Below, in pieces: positions 1 through 10,441 of a DNA stretch of 64,000 bases (position 1 is its first letter; each line of letters begins with the position of its first letter). Both the position numbers and the translations under genes were made by a program. The notes under the pieces are model-generated. The model worked only from the letters and a program-made list of their open reading frames with translations, was not told the DNA's origin and did no database searches. Source of the DNA: Cyanobacteria bacterium SIG27 (lineage in GTDB: Bacteria; Cyanobacteriota; Vampirovibrionia; Gastranaerophilales; Gastranaerophilaceae); NCBI GenBank assembly GCA_015152565.1, contig SUTT01000003.1, forward strand, positions 1-64,000, read 5' to 3'.

Positions 1-156
1 GTTGTACTTTGTCCTCATTGCGAAGCAAAATATAAAGCAAAAGAACAAGATGGAAAACTTTCCATTGCAGGCTTTGGTGACGTAGATGAAGCACTTGATG
101 GGCAACAAGTATATTGTATTAAATGTGGTACAAAATTTAGTGTACCAAATTCGTAA
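1..156 (+). CDS. zinc-ribbon protein, C-terminal fragment (5' end outside window)
   Basis: Frame 1 open from base 1 to TAA at 154-156; peptide VVLCPHCEAKYKAKEQ...VYCIKCGTKFSVPNS with two CxxC pairs. Confidence 0.7.
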   Translation, partial: VVLCPHCEAKYKAKEQDGKLSIAGFGDVDEALDGQQVYCIKCGTKFSVPNS

Positions 157-177
157 AAATATGCTATTAAATATCAA

Positions 178-203
178 AACGGAGCTTAACGGCTCCGTTT
201 TTT
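178..203 (+). terminator. Rho-independent terminator
   Basis: ACGGAGC-TTAACG-GCTCCGT stem followed by T run. Confidence 0.75.
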
Positions 204-238
204 ATTGAACAAATCCTTATTTATTGTATAATTTTTTT

Positions 239-1594
239 ATGTTCGATAACTTATCTCAAAAATTACAAGAAATAATTGCTAAAACAAGAGGGCAAGCACA
301 ATTAACAGAAGAAAATATGCAAGAAGCCCTCAGAGAAATTAGACGTGCTTTATTAGGTGCTGATGTTTCACTTAATGTTGTAAAATCTTTTATTTCATCA
401 ATCAAAGATAAAGCAATAGGCGAAGATGTTGTAAAATCAACTAATCCATCTCAAACATTGATTAAAATTGTCAATGATGAATTAACTTCTCTTTTAGGGC
501 AAAATAATTCTCCATTGAAGCTTGATACTAATCCATCAATAATAATGATGTTAGGGCTTCAAGGTTCAGGTAAAACTACATCAAGCGCTAAATTAGCACT
601 AAAACTTAAAAAAGAGGGCAAAAAACCGCTTTTGGTTGCGTTAGATGTATATCGACCTGCTGCAATTTTGCAATTAAAAACCCTAGCTAATGACAATAAT
701 ATTGACTTTTTTAGCTTGGAAAATGAAAAAGATGTTGTTAAAATTGCAAAAGCTTCTTTGGACTATGCAAAAGAAAATAATGATACTGTTTTAATTTTTG
801 ATACCGCTGGTCGTTTGCAGATTGATTCTGACATGATGGCGGAGTTAATGTTGATTAATCATAGCTTTAATGTTAACGAAAAACTGTTGGTTGTTGATTC
901 TATGATTGGTCAAAGTGCGATTGACGTTGCGCTTAACTTTAATGAGCAATTAGGAATTGATGGCGTTGTTTTAACAAAATTAGATGGTGACACCAAAGGC
1001 GGTTGTGCGCTTAGTATTGTTCAATCGACAGGTAAACCTATTAAATTAATCGCAACAGGTGAAAATATTACGCCGCTTGAAGAATTTCATCCTGATAGAA
1101 TGGCAAACCGCATTTTAGGGATGGGTGATATTGTAACTTTAGTTGAGCGTGCTCAAAAAAATATTGATCTTGAAGAAGCTAAAGCATTAGAAAATAAAAT
1201 GCTAAAAGATGAATTTAGCTTTGAAGATTTCTTGAAAATTCAAAAGCAAATCAAAGCTCTTGGTTCTTTTGGCGGGATTTTATCCATGCTTCCTTTGGGA
1301 ATATCTAAAGATGATAGCGATAAAATTTCTCATGAGGGTGAAAAACAATTTAAAAAAATTGAAGTGTTTATTCAATCTATGACGCCACAAGAGAGAAAAA
1401 ATCCTAACATTTTAAACGCTTCAAGAAAAAAAAGAATTGCAGCAGGTGCTGGAATGGATATAAATGAGCTAAATCAATTTATTGCTCAATTTGAAACAAT
1501 GAGAAAAATGATGAAAGGTCTTGGAAGCTTCAAACAATCTATGAAAGGCAAAAAAGGAAAAATGCCTTTTAATATGCCAAAGTTTCCATTTTAG
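239..1594 (+). CDS. ffh: signal recognition particle protein Ffh
   Basis: MFDNLSQKLQEI start; GLQGSGKTTSSAKLA G1 motif, DTAGRLQ, Met-rich M domain. ORF track starts at TTG 224; ATG 239 preferred. Confidence 0.97.
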   Translation: MFDNLSQKLQEIIAKTRGQAQLTEENMQEALREIRRALLGADVSLNVVKSFISSIKDKAIGEDVVKSTNPSQTLIKIVNDELTSLLGQNNSPLKLDTNPSIIMMLGLQGSGKTTSSAKLALKLKKEGKKPLLVALDVYRPAAILQLKTLANDNNIDFFSLENEKDVVKIAKASLDYAKENNDTVLIFDTAGRLQIDSDMMAELMLINHSFNVNEKLLVVDSMIGQSAIDVALNFNEQLGIDGVVLTKLDGDTKGGCALSIVQSTGKPIKLIATGENITPLEEFHPDRMANRILGMGDIVTLVERAQKNIDLEEAKALENKMLKDEFSFEDFLKIQKQIKALGSFGGILSMLPLGISKDDSDKISHEGEKQFKKIEVFIQSMTPQERKNPNILNASRKKRIAAGAGMDINELNQFIAQFETMRKMMKGLGSFKQSMKGKKGKMPFNMPKFPF

Positions 1595-1604
1595 AGGATA
1601 AGAT

Positions 1605-2942
1605 ATGAAAATAATAATTTATGGCGCAAATGAAATGGCAAATGCTGTTGCAACAGAATTATTTGAAGATCATGACGTCATTGTTATTGATCCTGACCAA
1701 AAGAAATTAGACAATTTTTTAAGGCTTGATGTTGGAGTTATGTGTGCCGATGCTTTAAGTATAAAAATTTTAAAAGAAGCGGAAGTTGGAAAGTCTGACG
1801 CTTTTATTGCGGTTTCAGAAAACGATGAAAAAAACATTATTGCTTGCTTAATGGCAAAGCAAGTTTCAAACATCCAAACAGTTTGTTTTGTTCATAAAAA
1901 AGAATCACTAGAATCCCTAAATTCTCTAAAAGACGAACACAGAACAAGTTATGCTCAATGTATTGAAAATATTATTTGGCCACAAAAGCTTTTGGTGCAA
2001 GAAATTTTCAAAATCATCACAGTGCCTGATGCAGTAGATGTTGAAAATTTTGCTCATGGTAGAGCAAGACTATTTGAATATCGTATAAAAGAAGACTCAG
2101 AACTACTTCATAAGCAACTTAAAGACTGCTATTTTAACTCTGAAGTTTTGGTTGTTGGAATTGTGAGAAATGATGAACTTTTCATTCCAAACGGAAGCAG
2201 CGTATTTTGTTTAAACGATAAAGTAATTTTAATGGGTACTCCAATTGGGCTCGATATTGCAGCAAGTGAACTTTTTGAATCAAAAGGTACGGTTAAAAAA
2301 ATCGCAATAATTGGCGGTGGCTCTGTAGGTTATGAGCTTGCAGCTGAACTAGAGCGTACTTCAATGAATCTTAAAGTGATAGAATCAGATTATGAAAGAT
2401 GCGAAGAGTTATCTTTAAAGCTTCAAAAACCATTGATTTTAAATGGCTCGGGAACAAGTTTAGAGCTTTTAGAGCAAGAAGAAATTGGAAAATGTGATGT
2501 TGTTGTTGCGATTACAAATAATGATGAAAAGAATTTATTATGTTCATTGTTATCAAAACAATTGGGAACAAAAAAAGTTATAACAAGAGTTTCGCAAAGC
2601 ATGACCGCTAATTTATTTGAACGTGTTGGGGTTGACGTTGCAATCTCTCAAACAGAAGCTTGTGTAAATGAAATAAAAAATAGGATTATGGATTATAGAG
2701 CAGGTGTTCTAGCTACAGTTGAACGTGGTCAGGGTGAAATTTTAGAAATTCAATTAAAATCTGATTTTGAAGCTAAAAAATTAATGGATATAAAATTACC
2801 TATTCCTTGCGTTATTGCAATTGTAAGACGTGGTTCAAAAGTTATTATTCCAAAGGGTTCTACTGTAATTGAGCCAAACGATAGATTGTTAGTTTTTACA
2901 AAAACAGATGATGTAATTGCTGTTAAGGAATATTTTGAATAA
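1605..2942 (+). CDS. trkA: Trk potassium uptake regulatory protein TrkA (two RCK-N/RCK-C units)
   Basis: MKIIIYGANEMANAVATEL and second GGGSVGYELAAELE Rossmann motif; overlaps trkH by stop/start. Confidence 0.93.
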   Translation: MKIIIYGANEMANAVATELFEDHDVIVIDPDQKKLDNFLRLDVGVMCADALSIKILKEAEVGKSDAFIAVSENDEKNIIACLMAKQVSNIQTVCFVHKKESLESLNSLKDEHRTSYAQCIENIIWPQKLLVQEIFKIITVPDAVDVENFAHGRARLFEYRIKEDSELLHKQLKDCYFNSEVLVVGIVRNDELFIPNGSSVFCLNDKVILMGTPIGLDIAASELFESKGTVKKIAIIGGGSVGYELAAELERTSMNLKVIESDYERCEELSLKLQKPLILNGSGTSLELLEQEEIGKCDVVVAITNNDEKNLLCSLLSKQLGTKKVITRVSQSMTANLFERVGVDVAISQTEACVNEIKNRIMDYRAGVLATVERGQGEILEIQLKSDFEAKKLMDIKLPIPCVIAIVRRGSKVIIPKGSTVIEPNDRLLVFTKTDDVIAVKEYFE

Positions 2943-4393
2943 TGAGATATAATATAATCTTTAGTATTCTTGGTTTGATGTCTAAATATATTGGAATTTT
3001 ATTTGTAATTCCTATTATTTGTGCAATTTTATTAAAAGAAAATTCAGCAATTATTCCATTTTTAACAACGGGAATAGTTGCTATTGTGCTTGGTTTTTTG
3101 TTGACAATTAAAAAAACTGAGCAAAAAGAAATTGATAACATTAAAAAATCCGAATCATTGGCAACTGTCTTTTTTGCTTGGATTTTATTTGCGATAATTT
3201 GTACTATTCCATATCTTTTTTATGGAATGGATTTTACAAACGCATCATTTGAAGCGATGAGCGGAGTTACAACGACTGGCGCTAGTATCATGGATGATTA
3301 TTCAATTTATCCAAAAACGCTGTTTTTCTTTCGTTCTTTAACTCAATGGTTTGGTGGTATGGGTATTGTCGTGTTGTTTATTGCGGTTTTACCTGGGATT
3401 TCTGTTGCAGGACGTCAAATGTTTTATGCTGAAGCTCCTGCTCCAACAGAAGATAAGCCAACGCCACGTATACGCTATACTGCCTCTTGGCTTTGGGGGA
3501 TATATCTTGCTTTAACTTTAATCGAGCTTGTAATTTTAAAGTTTTTAGGTTTAGACTTTTTTGACGCTACAATAACATCAATCTCAACTATTGCAACCGG
3601 CGGCTTTTCTCATATGCCAAACAGCATATATGATTTTCATAATTCTTCAATTTCTCTTTGTGTTGCAATATTCATATTTATAGCAGGTATTAACTACATC
3701 CTTATTTATCGTGGTTTAAAGCAAAGAAAAGTTTCTCATATTTTTAAAAGCGAAGAATTTAGATGGTATTTGATAATTACTGCTTTTTTAACGTTATTGT
3801 TAGCAGGCAGTTTATTTATTAATTCTCATTATGAAATTAAAAAAGCTTTATTAAATTCTTTCTTTGAAATTACCGCTACAATGACTTCAACTGGTTTTGC
3901 GGTTGATAATTATATTAATTGGGATGCAGCAAGCAAGGTTATTCTTTTCTTGGCATTTTTTACAGGAGGTTGTGCAACATCGACTTCTGGCGGAATTAAA
4001 ATAATTAGATGGATTTTTGTTGGGAAATATTTAAAAAGAGAACTGAATAAAATCATGCATCCGCAAGGAGTTTATCCAATTAAGCTTGAAGGAGCTCCTG
4101 TTGGGCAGGATATTATTTCTCAAATGGTTACTTTTATAATATTTTATATTGTAATTTTTGCTCTCGGTGCTTTTTTGATTGTTTTAATTGAAAATAACAC
4201 AACAATCGCAATCTCATCTTCTGCTGCCGCAATTGGTAATATTGGCCCTGCTTTTGGAATATTGGGTCCAATGGATAGCTTTAATTCGCTTCATGGTTTA
4301 ACAAAGTGGATTTTAATTTTGTTAATGTTAATCGGTCGTCTAGAAATTATTCCATTTTTGGCAATTTTAAATCGAGATCTGTGGAAAAATTAG
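2942..4393 (+). CDS. trkH: TrkH family potassium transporter
   Basis: Polytopic; FEAMSGVTTTGASI and ITATMTSTGFAV selectivity-filter type loops. Confidence 0.93.
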   Translation: MRYNIIFSILGLMSKYIGILFVIPIICAILLKENSAIIPFLTTGIVAIVLGFLLTIKKTEQKEIDNIKKSESLATVFFAWILFAIICTIPYLFYGMDFTNASFEAMSGVTTTGASIMDDYSIYPKTLFFFRSLTQWFGGMGIVVLFIAVLPGISVAGRQMFYAEAPAPTEDKPTPRIRYTASWLWGIYLALTLIELVILKFLGLDFFDATITSISTIATGGFSHMPNSIYDFHNSSISLCVAIFIFIAGINYILIYRGLKQRKVSHIFKSEEFRWYLIITAFLTLLLAGSLFINSHYEIKKALLNSFFEITATMTSTGFAVDNYINWDAASKVILFLAFFTGGCATSTSGGIKIIRWIFVGKYLKRELNKIMHPQGVYPIKLEGAPVGQDIISQMVTFIIFYIVIFALGAFLIVLIENNTTIAISSSAAAIGNIGPAFGILGPMDSFNSLHGLTKWILILLMLIGRLEIIPFLAILNRDLWKN

Positions 4394-4394
4394 T

Positions 4395-5327
4395 ATGACA
4401 AAAGATAAACTAAAAATCGTTTTTGTTGGAATGCCTGATATGGCTTTAGTTTGCTTATCTCGTTTATTAGAAGAAGGTTTTAATATAGTTGCTGTTGTGC
4501 CTCCTAAAAAAACGCATGAAACCTATAATTATTTCAGGGAATTTGTTAAATATCGAAATTTAAATTTAATCGAATTTGAAAGTAGTTGCAATGAATATGA
4601 TTGTATAAAACAAATTGAAGCACTAAAAGCTGATATCGGAGTGGTTTGTTCGTATAATTATAAACTATCAAAAGAATTTTTATTAACAACAAAAATGGGC
4701 TATATTAACTCTCATCCATCTAAGCTTCCGTATTATCGTGGAGCTGCTCCATATTTTCACGTTGTTAAAAATGGCGAAAAAACTTCCGCTGTAACGCTTC
4801 ATTTTATGGATGAGAATTTTGATACTGGAGATATCATCTATCAAAAAGAGTTTGATTTAATGCCCCATGAAACAATGGGAACAATTTTTAATAGAACAAA
4901 TTTCATGTTAGCGGATGGTTTAGTTGAAGTTTTATCTAATCTTGAAAAAGGCGAGCAACTAAAGCGAACTTCTCAGGATAAAGAGGGGTATTATATTGAC
5001 GCTCCAAAAGTTAATGGAGATTTTAGAATAAGATGGAATAGCTCTATTTATGAAATAGAACAACTAATTAGAGCTTGCAATCCTTTCTATAACGCTTTTT
5101 CTTTTTTTAGAGGAGTAAATTTAAAAGTAATTAAAGCAACGCCAATTGAAAAAAAACATAACTTAAAATATGGTCAAATTGCACTTGCAAATGCTGATAG
5201 TTTAATTATTGCAGCAGTTGATGGTTTTGTATCTTTAGATATTATTCAAATTGGAACTTGGGGGATTTTTAGACCTAAGGAATTTTACTATACTTTTAGT
5301 CCAAAAATAGGGGAAATTTTAGCATAA
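4395..5327 (+). CDS. formyltransferase family protein (methionyl-tRNA formyltransferase-like)
   Basis: INSHPSKLPYYRGAAP and LHFMDENFDTGDIIYQKEF formyltransferase signatures. Confidence 0.8.
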   Translation: MTKDKLKIVFVGMPDMALVCLSRLLEEGFNIVAVVPPKKTHETYNYFREFVKYRNLNLIEFESSCNEYDCIKQIEALKADIGVVCSYNYKLSKEFLLTTKMGYINSHPSKLPYYRGAAPYFHVVKNGEKTSAVTLHFMDENFDTGDIIYQKEFDLMPHETMGTIFNRTNFMLADGLVEVLSNLEKGEQLKRTSQDKEGYYIDAPKVNGDFRIRWNSSIYEIEQLIRACNPFYNAFSFFRGVNLKVIKATPIEKKHNLKYGQIALANADSLIIAAVDGFVSLDIIQIGTWGIFRPKEFYYTFSPKIGEILA

Positions 5328-5338
5328 AGGAGTATAAA

Positions 5339-6154
5339 ATGGATAAACTTCACTTTTTAACAGCGGGAATACCATCAAATGCTAAAGATTATTCAAATGC
5401 ATTTGAAAAACTTGAAGAACTAAGTCTTGACGGTTTAGAAGTGGAATTTGTCCATGGTGTTCGATATAGCGAAAAAACTCGTGAATTTATCTTAGCTAGA
5501 AACGATAAATTAATAACTCATCATGGTCCATATTATATTAACTTAAACGCTAAAGAACCTGATAAACAAGAAGCAAGCATTAAAAGAGTATTAGATACCG
5601 CTCGTGCTGCAAAAGACTTAGGTGCATATTCAATAACATATCACGCTGCTTTTTATCTTGGCGAAGATACTGAAACCGTTACCAAAAAAATGATTGAAAG
5701 GCACAGCGAAATTATTCAAACTTTACAAGAGGAAAATAATGACGTTTGGATTAGACCCGAAACAACAGGAAAAAGAAGCCAATGGGGAACATTAGATGAA
5801 ATTATTACTGTTTCAAAAGAGTTCTCTCAAGTTTTACCTTGCATAGATTTTGCTCATATTCACGCAAGAGAAGATGGCAAGTTTAATACATACGATGAAT
5901 TTTGCTATATTTTAGAGCATCTTGGAAATGAATTAGGTGAAATTGCTCTTAATAATTTCCACGGACACGTTGCAGGAATTGAATACGGCTCAAAAGGCGA
6001 AAAGAAGCATTTAATTTTTGAAGAAGCAGATTTTAATTATAAAGATTTAATGAAAGCATTCAAAAAGTTCGATATTAAAGGAGCAATTGTTTGCGAAAGT
6101 CCTAATATTGAAATTGACACTAAAATTTTAAAAGATTACTATTTAAGTTTATAA
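5339..6154 (+). CDS. TIM-barrel protein of the endonuclease IV / sugar phosphate isomerase superfamily
   Basis: ITHHGPYYINLNAKEP, ITYHAAF, IRPETTGKRSQWGTLDEI, CIDFAHIHARE, metal-ligand-like His/Glu pattern. Confidence 0.75.
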   Translation: MDKLHFLTAGIPSNAKDYSNAFEKLEELSLDGLEVEFVHGVRYSEKTREFILARNDKLITHHGPYYINLNAKEPDKQEASIKRVLDTARAAKDLGAYSITYHAAFYLGEDTETVTKKMIERHSEIIQTLQEENNDVWIRPETTGKRSQWGTLDEIITVSKEFSQVLPCIDFAHIHAREDGKFNTYDEFCYILEHLGNELGEIALNNFHGHVAGIEYGSKGEKKHLIFEEADFNYKDLMKAFKKFDIKGAIVCESPNIEIDTKILKDYYLSL

Positions 6155-6219
6155 ATTGTCTAATTGAAAAATTTTCAAAAACTTATATAATAAAGTTTAT
6201 TGTATAAGGAATGAATATT

Positions 6220-6627
6220 ATGAAAGAAAGACTAATTAACGTATTAAAATGGTTTTTAATGATTTTGGGTGTAATATTTTTAATTCAATTTTTAATTGGA
6301 TTAGGAATAATTTTCGGTCTTGTTGGTTTTGCAAATGCTGATTTGGATTTCATTAACACAGATAAAAGATTAAAACCAATTCAACCAATAATAGATTACG
6401 TTGAAGAATATAAAGAAGAAAATGGAAAATATCCTGATAAATTGGGCGATATTAAACTTAAAAAAGATTTAGATTATAAATATGAAGTAACAAAAGATGG
6501 AAATTGTTATACAATAACTGTGAAATCTAAAAAAGAAAATATGACAAAACAATATCAGTATTGTTCAATGGATAAGGACAATTCAACTTCAAAATCTGAA
6601 AGCTATGTTGAATATAGTAATAATTAA
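6220..6627 (+). CDS. small membrane-anchored protein, pseudopilin-like C-terminal region
   Basis: N-terminal TM helix followed by IQPIIDYVEEYKEENGKYPDKLGDI; ORF track start 6211, ATG at 6220 also plausible. Confidence 0.45.
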   Translation: MKERLINVLKWFLMILGVIFLIQFLIGLGIIFGLVGFANADLDFINTDKRLKPIQPIIDYVEEYKEENGKYPDKLGDIKLKKDLDYKYEVTKDGNCYTITVKSKKENMTKQYQYCSMDKDNSTSKSESYVEYSNN

Positions 6628-6659
6628 ATTTAAAACTCCCTTTTGGGAGTTTTAAATTT
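6626..6659. terminator. bidirectional terminator between convergent genes
   Basis: Perfect 15-bp stem AAATTTAAAACTCCC-TTTT-GGGAGTTTTAAATTT. Confidence 0.8.
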
Positions 6660-8025
6660 AATTCTCAATAACCGGTTTCATTTTGTTTTTAAACTTGGTA
6701 GTTGAGCCAAAGAATAATAAATCAACATCTCCCACAGGGCCGTTACGTTGTTTTGCAATAACGATTTTAGCCTTGTTTTTAAATTCAGGGTTTTCTTTGT
6801 CGTAATATTCTTCCCTGTGAACAAACATGATAACGTCTGCGTCTTGCTCGATTGCACCAGATTCTCTCAAGTCTGACATCATAGGAATTTTGACTGTTCT
6901 ATCTTCAACTTTACGAGATAATTGTGATAGTGCAATAACAGGAACGTTTAGTTCACGAGCTAATGATTTTAGCCCACGAGAAATTGCCGAGATTGCTTGG
7001 TTTCTATCTGATGTAGATTTATCCTCAATCAATTGCAAGTAGTCAATAATAATCATTCCTAAATCAGGATATTTTGTTTTAACCCTTCTTGCTTTTGCTC
7101 TAACATCCGACAAGGTAACGCCAGATGAATCATCAATCAAGATTGGCGCTTCATGAAGTTTATTCATAACATCGGCGATTTTTTCCCATTCAGAAGCATT
7201 TAAATCACCTGTTCTTGCTCTTTGAGCGTCAATTTCGGCTTCAGAGCATAAAATACGCTGCGTTAATTGCGCAGCTGACATTTCAAGAGAAAATATCAAA
7301 ACCGGTATTTTTTGCTCAATTCCAATATTTTGTGCGATATTAAGTGCAAAAGCAGTTTTGCCCATAGATGGACGTGCCGCTAAGATAATCATATCGGAAC
7401 GTTGAAAACCAGCCAGCATAGCGTCAAGATCATAATATCCGCTAGGAATGCCAGTATATGAACCTTTGTTATTATATCTAAATTCAAGTTGTTCAACTGT
7501 TTCCATTAATAAATTTGAAATAACTTGAACATCTTGATTGGATTTTTGTTGAGCAATTTCAAAGATAGTTTTTTCTGCAATTTCAAGTGAAACGTTGGCT
7601 TCCGGGTTTTTAAAAACTTCTTCAATAATGATTGAACCTGCGTTAATTAATCTTCTTTTAAGAGCGTTTTCTCTGATGATTTCAGCGTAAAATTCAACAT
7701 TGGAAGATAATACCGTATCGAGTCCTAATTCTCCTAAATATTCAACTCCGCCAATATCATCCAGTTTATTTCTTGATTTAAAATATTCAGCCAAAGAAAG
7801 TCCGTCATAGGGCTTGTTTTGGTTGTATAAAGTGAAAATTGCTTCGTAAATTAGTTTGTTTTGTGGTGAATAAAAGTGTTGGGGTTCTAAAATTTCAACA
7901 ACTTTATTCATACTATCTGAATTTATTAAAATTGACCCTAAAACAGCAGCTTCCGCTTCTAAATTGTGCGGAGGAATGTGTTTAATTGGGCTTGTTGTTT
8001 TTGTTGCAGGTGCTTTAAATGCCAT
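6658..8025 (-). CDS. dnaB: replicative DNA helicase DnaB
   Basis: PPHNLEAEAAVLGSIL, AARPSMGKTAFALNIA, IIDYLQLI, SDLRESGAIEQDAD; start chosen at MAFKAPATK (ORF track extends to 8157). Confidence 0.96.
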   Translation of the reverse strand: MAFKAPATKTTSPIKHIPPHNLEAEAAVLGSILINSDSMNKVVEILEPQHFYSPQNKLIYEAIFTLYNQNKPYDGLSLAEYFKSRNKLDDIGGVEYLGELGLDTVLSSNVEFYAEIIRENALKRRLINAGSIIIEEVFKNPEANVSLEIAEKTIFEIAQQKSNQDVQVISNLLMETVEQLEFRYNNKGSYTGIPSGYYDLDAMLAGFQRSDMIILAARPSMGKTAFALNIAQNIGIEQKIPVLIFSLEMSAAQLTQRILCSEAEIDAQRARTGDLNASEWEKIADVMNKLHEAPILIDDSSGVTLSDVRAKARRVKTKYPDLGMIIIDYLQLIEDKSTSDRNQAISAISRGLKSLARELNVPVIALSQLSRKVEDRTVKIPMMSDLRESGAIEQDADVIMFVHREEYYDKENPEFKNKAKIVIAKQRNGPVGDVDLLFFGSTTKFKNKMKPVIEN

Positions 8026-8248
8026 ACCATCCTCTTTCTTTAAAAAGTTTATCATAAAAACCATACTTTGGTTATAGAAATAGACTACTTTTTTATAATT
8101 CTTTATGCTTTCAAAAAAAGTTATTATTTCAATGTGAAAGGGCAATGCCAAGCCCAAAGGTTAGATTAAATTGCCATTTTAATTTAATCATCAGTGATAG
8201 ATATAGTGGTTTCTACGGATAGAAATCTAAATGTAAAGGAGTATTGTC

Positions 8249-9199
8249 ATGGCGGTAATTATTAACACAAATGTTGATTCAATTAAAATCAACAACATTT
8301 TAAACAGAGCTACAACAGGTATGTCAAAAGCGATGCAAAGAATGTCTTCTGGTTTGCAAATTTTGTCTGCAAAAGATGATGCTGCTGGAACAGTTATCTC
8401 TGCTCGTATGGAAGTGCAATTAAACGGCAATCAAATTGCTCAAAAAAATGTTCAAAATGCTAATGCTTTATTATCAACAGCAGAAGGTAACTTGGATGTT
8501 ATTGAAGATAATATTCAAAGAATTCGTGATTTAACTTTGCAAGCTAAAAATGGAACTTATTCTTTTGAAGAAATTCAAGCAATGCAAGATGAAGTTGAGC
8601 AAAGAATTTTAGAAATTAATCGTATTGATGAATCTGCAATGTTTTCTTCATTAAAATTGTTTGGTGGTGAAGAGTTGGAAGAAGGCGCTACTTTTCAAGT
8701 AGGTACAAATTCAGGTGATGAAAACACAATTAAAGCTAACGGCGATTTATTTGAATCTGTTAACTTTTCTCAAATGACAGGAACAACAAGTTTTAATTTA
8801 ATGAGCCTTGCAAGATTAAATAAAGATGAAGCTGGTGCTAAATTAAGCGGCGGAAAAGAAATGACATTCAAAGACGAAGCAGGAACTGGTACCATCACAA
8901 CTGACGATTATACTAAAGAACAGTTCTTTGATGCAGCAATAGATGCAATGGATGCTGCAATTGATAACATTACTCATAGAAAATCAATTATCGGTTCTGC
9001 TGGAAACCGTATGGATTCAGCTTATGCAACATTAACTATTCAACACGAAAACTTGTCAAGCGCAAAATCAATTATTACAGATGCTGATATAGCAGCTCAA
9101 GCTTCAGAATTTACTCAACAATCAATTCTGCAACAAGTATCAACATCCCTATTAGCTCAAGCTAACCAAGCACCATCAGTAGCATTAAGTTTAGTATAA
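8249..9199 (+). CDS. fliC: flagellin
   Basis: MAVIINTNVDSIKINNILNRATTGMSKAMQRMSSGLQI...AKDDAAG N-domain and ...ADIAAQASEFTQQSILQQVSTSLLAQANQAPSVALSLV C-domain. Confidence 0.95.
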   Translation: MAVIINTNVDSIKINNILNRATTGMSKAMQRMSSGLQILSAKDDAAGTVISARMEVQLNGNQIAQKNVQNANALLSTAEGNLDVIEDNIQRIRDLTLQAKNGTYSFEEIQAMQDEVEQRILEINRIDESAMFSSLKLFGGEELEEGATFQVGTNSGDENTIKANGDLFESVNFSQMTGTTSFNLMSLARLNKDEAGAKLSGGKEMTFKDEAGTGTITTDDYTKEQFFDAAIDAMDAAIDNITHRKSIIGSAGNRMDSAYATLTIQHENLSSAKSIITDADIAAQASEFTQQSILQQVSTSLLAQANQAPSVALSLV

Positions 9200-9235
9200 T
9201 AGGTAAAAATATCTAACTGGTGATGGCAATACAGT

Positions 9236-9262
9236 GGGTCGAATTTATTCGACCCTTTTTTT
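9236..9262 (+). terminator. Rho-independent terminator of flagellin gene
   Basis: GGGTCGAA-TTTA-TTCGACCC followed by T7. Confidence 0.85.
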
Positions 9263-9352
9263 ATGCCTGAAATTCCGAAAAACTTGATAATAATCAAATA
9301 AATGGTAGAATATTTCTAGACACGATTTTTAAAAACAGTTAAGGAAAATAAC

Positions 9353-10369
9353 ATGAGTGTATATATTAGCATTATTTCGTCTTGCAATAATAATTGCAGT
9401 TATTGCTTTAGAGAGAGTGAATACGAAAAAGAAGGTTCAATTTTAGAATTTGATGAGGTTATGAAAATTTTTAATTGGTCAATGGGTTCACCTCGCATGG
9501 GTATATCTGGAGGAGAGCCTACACTTCATCCTGATGTTTATAGAATATGTGAAGAATCAACTAAAAGATTTAATACAATATTTTATTCAAACTTAACCTG
9601 TAAAACTTCTCTTTTATCACAATTGAAAAGTTTAAATATGGCTTGGCTTGTTAATGCAAACGTAAGAGATGAACTTTTTGATAATTTTGAATCAAATATG
9701 CATTATTTAAATAAAATGCAAAATCCTCAAGGTACTGCTTTTGGTATCACTTTAACAAGCAATTTAGAAGAAGACATAGGCTACATTAAAAAATTAATTA
9801 GATTGGGAAAAACGTATCCTCGTGCAGTAAATTATTATAGAATAGCACTAGCTACGCCATGTCATGATAAAGAATTTAAATTGAAAAATTTCGATAAATC
9901 AATTCTTGAATTTTACAAAATGTTAGACGCTGAAAATCAGTATAATATTCCCGTGGTCTATGATTGCTGTATTAATAGTTGCCAATTAAGCAATAAAGTG
10001 ATGCTTAAAATTTTGCAAGACAGAAGAACAGATGCATTTAAACACAGATGTAGTATGTCTAGAGTGGATATATTATCTGATAGAAGACTGGCTTTTTGCG
10101 CTTCTCAGCCTTATGAAATTTTTGAAGATTTAAAGGATTATAGAATGTTTGCTGATTGGTTCGAGGCGTATAATGCTATCGGGCAAATTGTTGGAAATTA
10201 TATGACTAAATATCAATATTTTTGTAAACAAGTTAAAAACTGCACCAATAAAAATTGCCCCGGGGCTTGTTTTGCGCTAACTGCAAACCTAGTTAAAGAA
10301 GAACAAAAGAAGCCTCAAGTTGTACAAAAATGGCATAAGTTGAGAAAGGATTTATTTGATTTCATTTAG
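9353..10369 (+). CDS. radical SAM protein, paralog 1
   Basis: SSCNNNCSYCFRE (CxxxCxxC), GISGGEPTLHPD; C-terminal Cys cluster CKQVKNCTNKNCPGAC. Confidence 0.88.
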   Translation: MSVYISIISSCNNNCSYCFRESEYEKEGSILEFDEVMKIFNWSMGSPRMGISGGEPTLHPDVYRICEESTKRFNTIFYSNLTCKTSLLSQLKSLNMAWLVNANVRDELFDNFESNMHYLNKMQNPQGTAFGITLTSNLEEDIGYIKKLIRLGKTYPRAVNYYRIALATPCHDKEFKLKNFDKSILEFYKMLDAENQYNIPVVYDCCINSCQLSNKVMLKILQDRRTDAFKHRCSMSRVDILSDRRLAFCASQPYEIFEDLKDYRMFADWFEAYNAIGQIVGNYMTKYQYFCKQVKNCTNKNCPGACFALTANLVKEEQKKPQVVQKWHKLRKDLFDFI

Positions 10370-10441
10370 TTTAATTTTTGTTGGTTATAAAAACAAATAA
10401 TAAAATTTTTTGAACACACTAGATATGATTAGGAAAATAAC

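Noticed and set aside
8164-8189. GATTAAAT...ATTTAATC inverted repeat upstream of flagellin as a regulatory RNA
   Set aside because: Short AT-only stem, common by chance in this composition; could also be the dnaB-side spacer.
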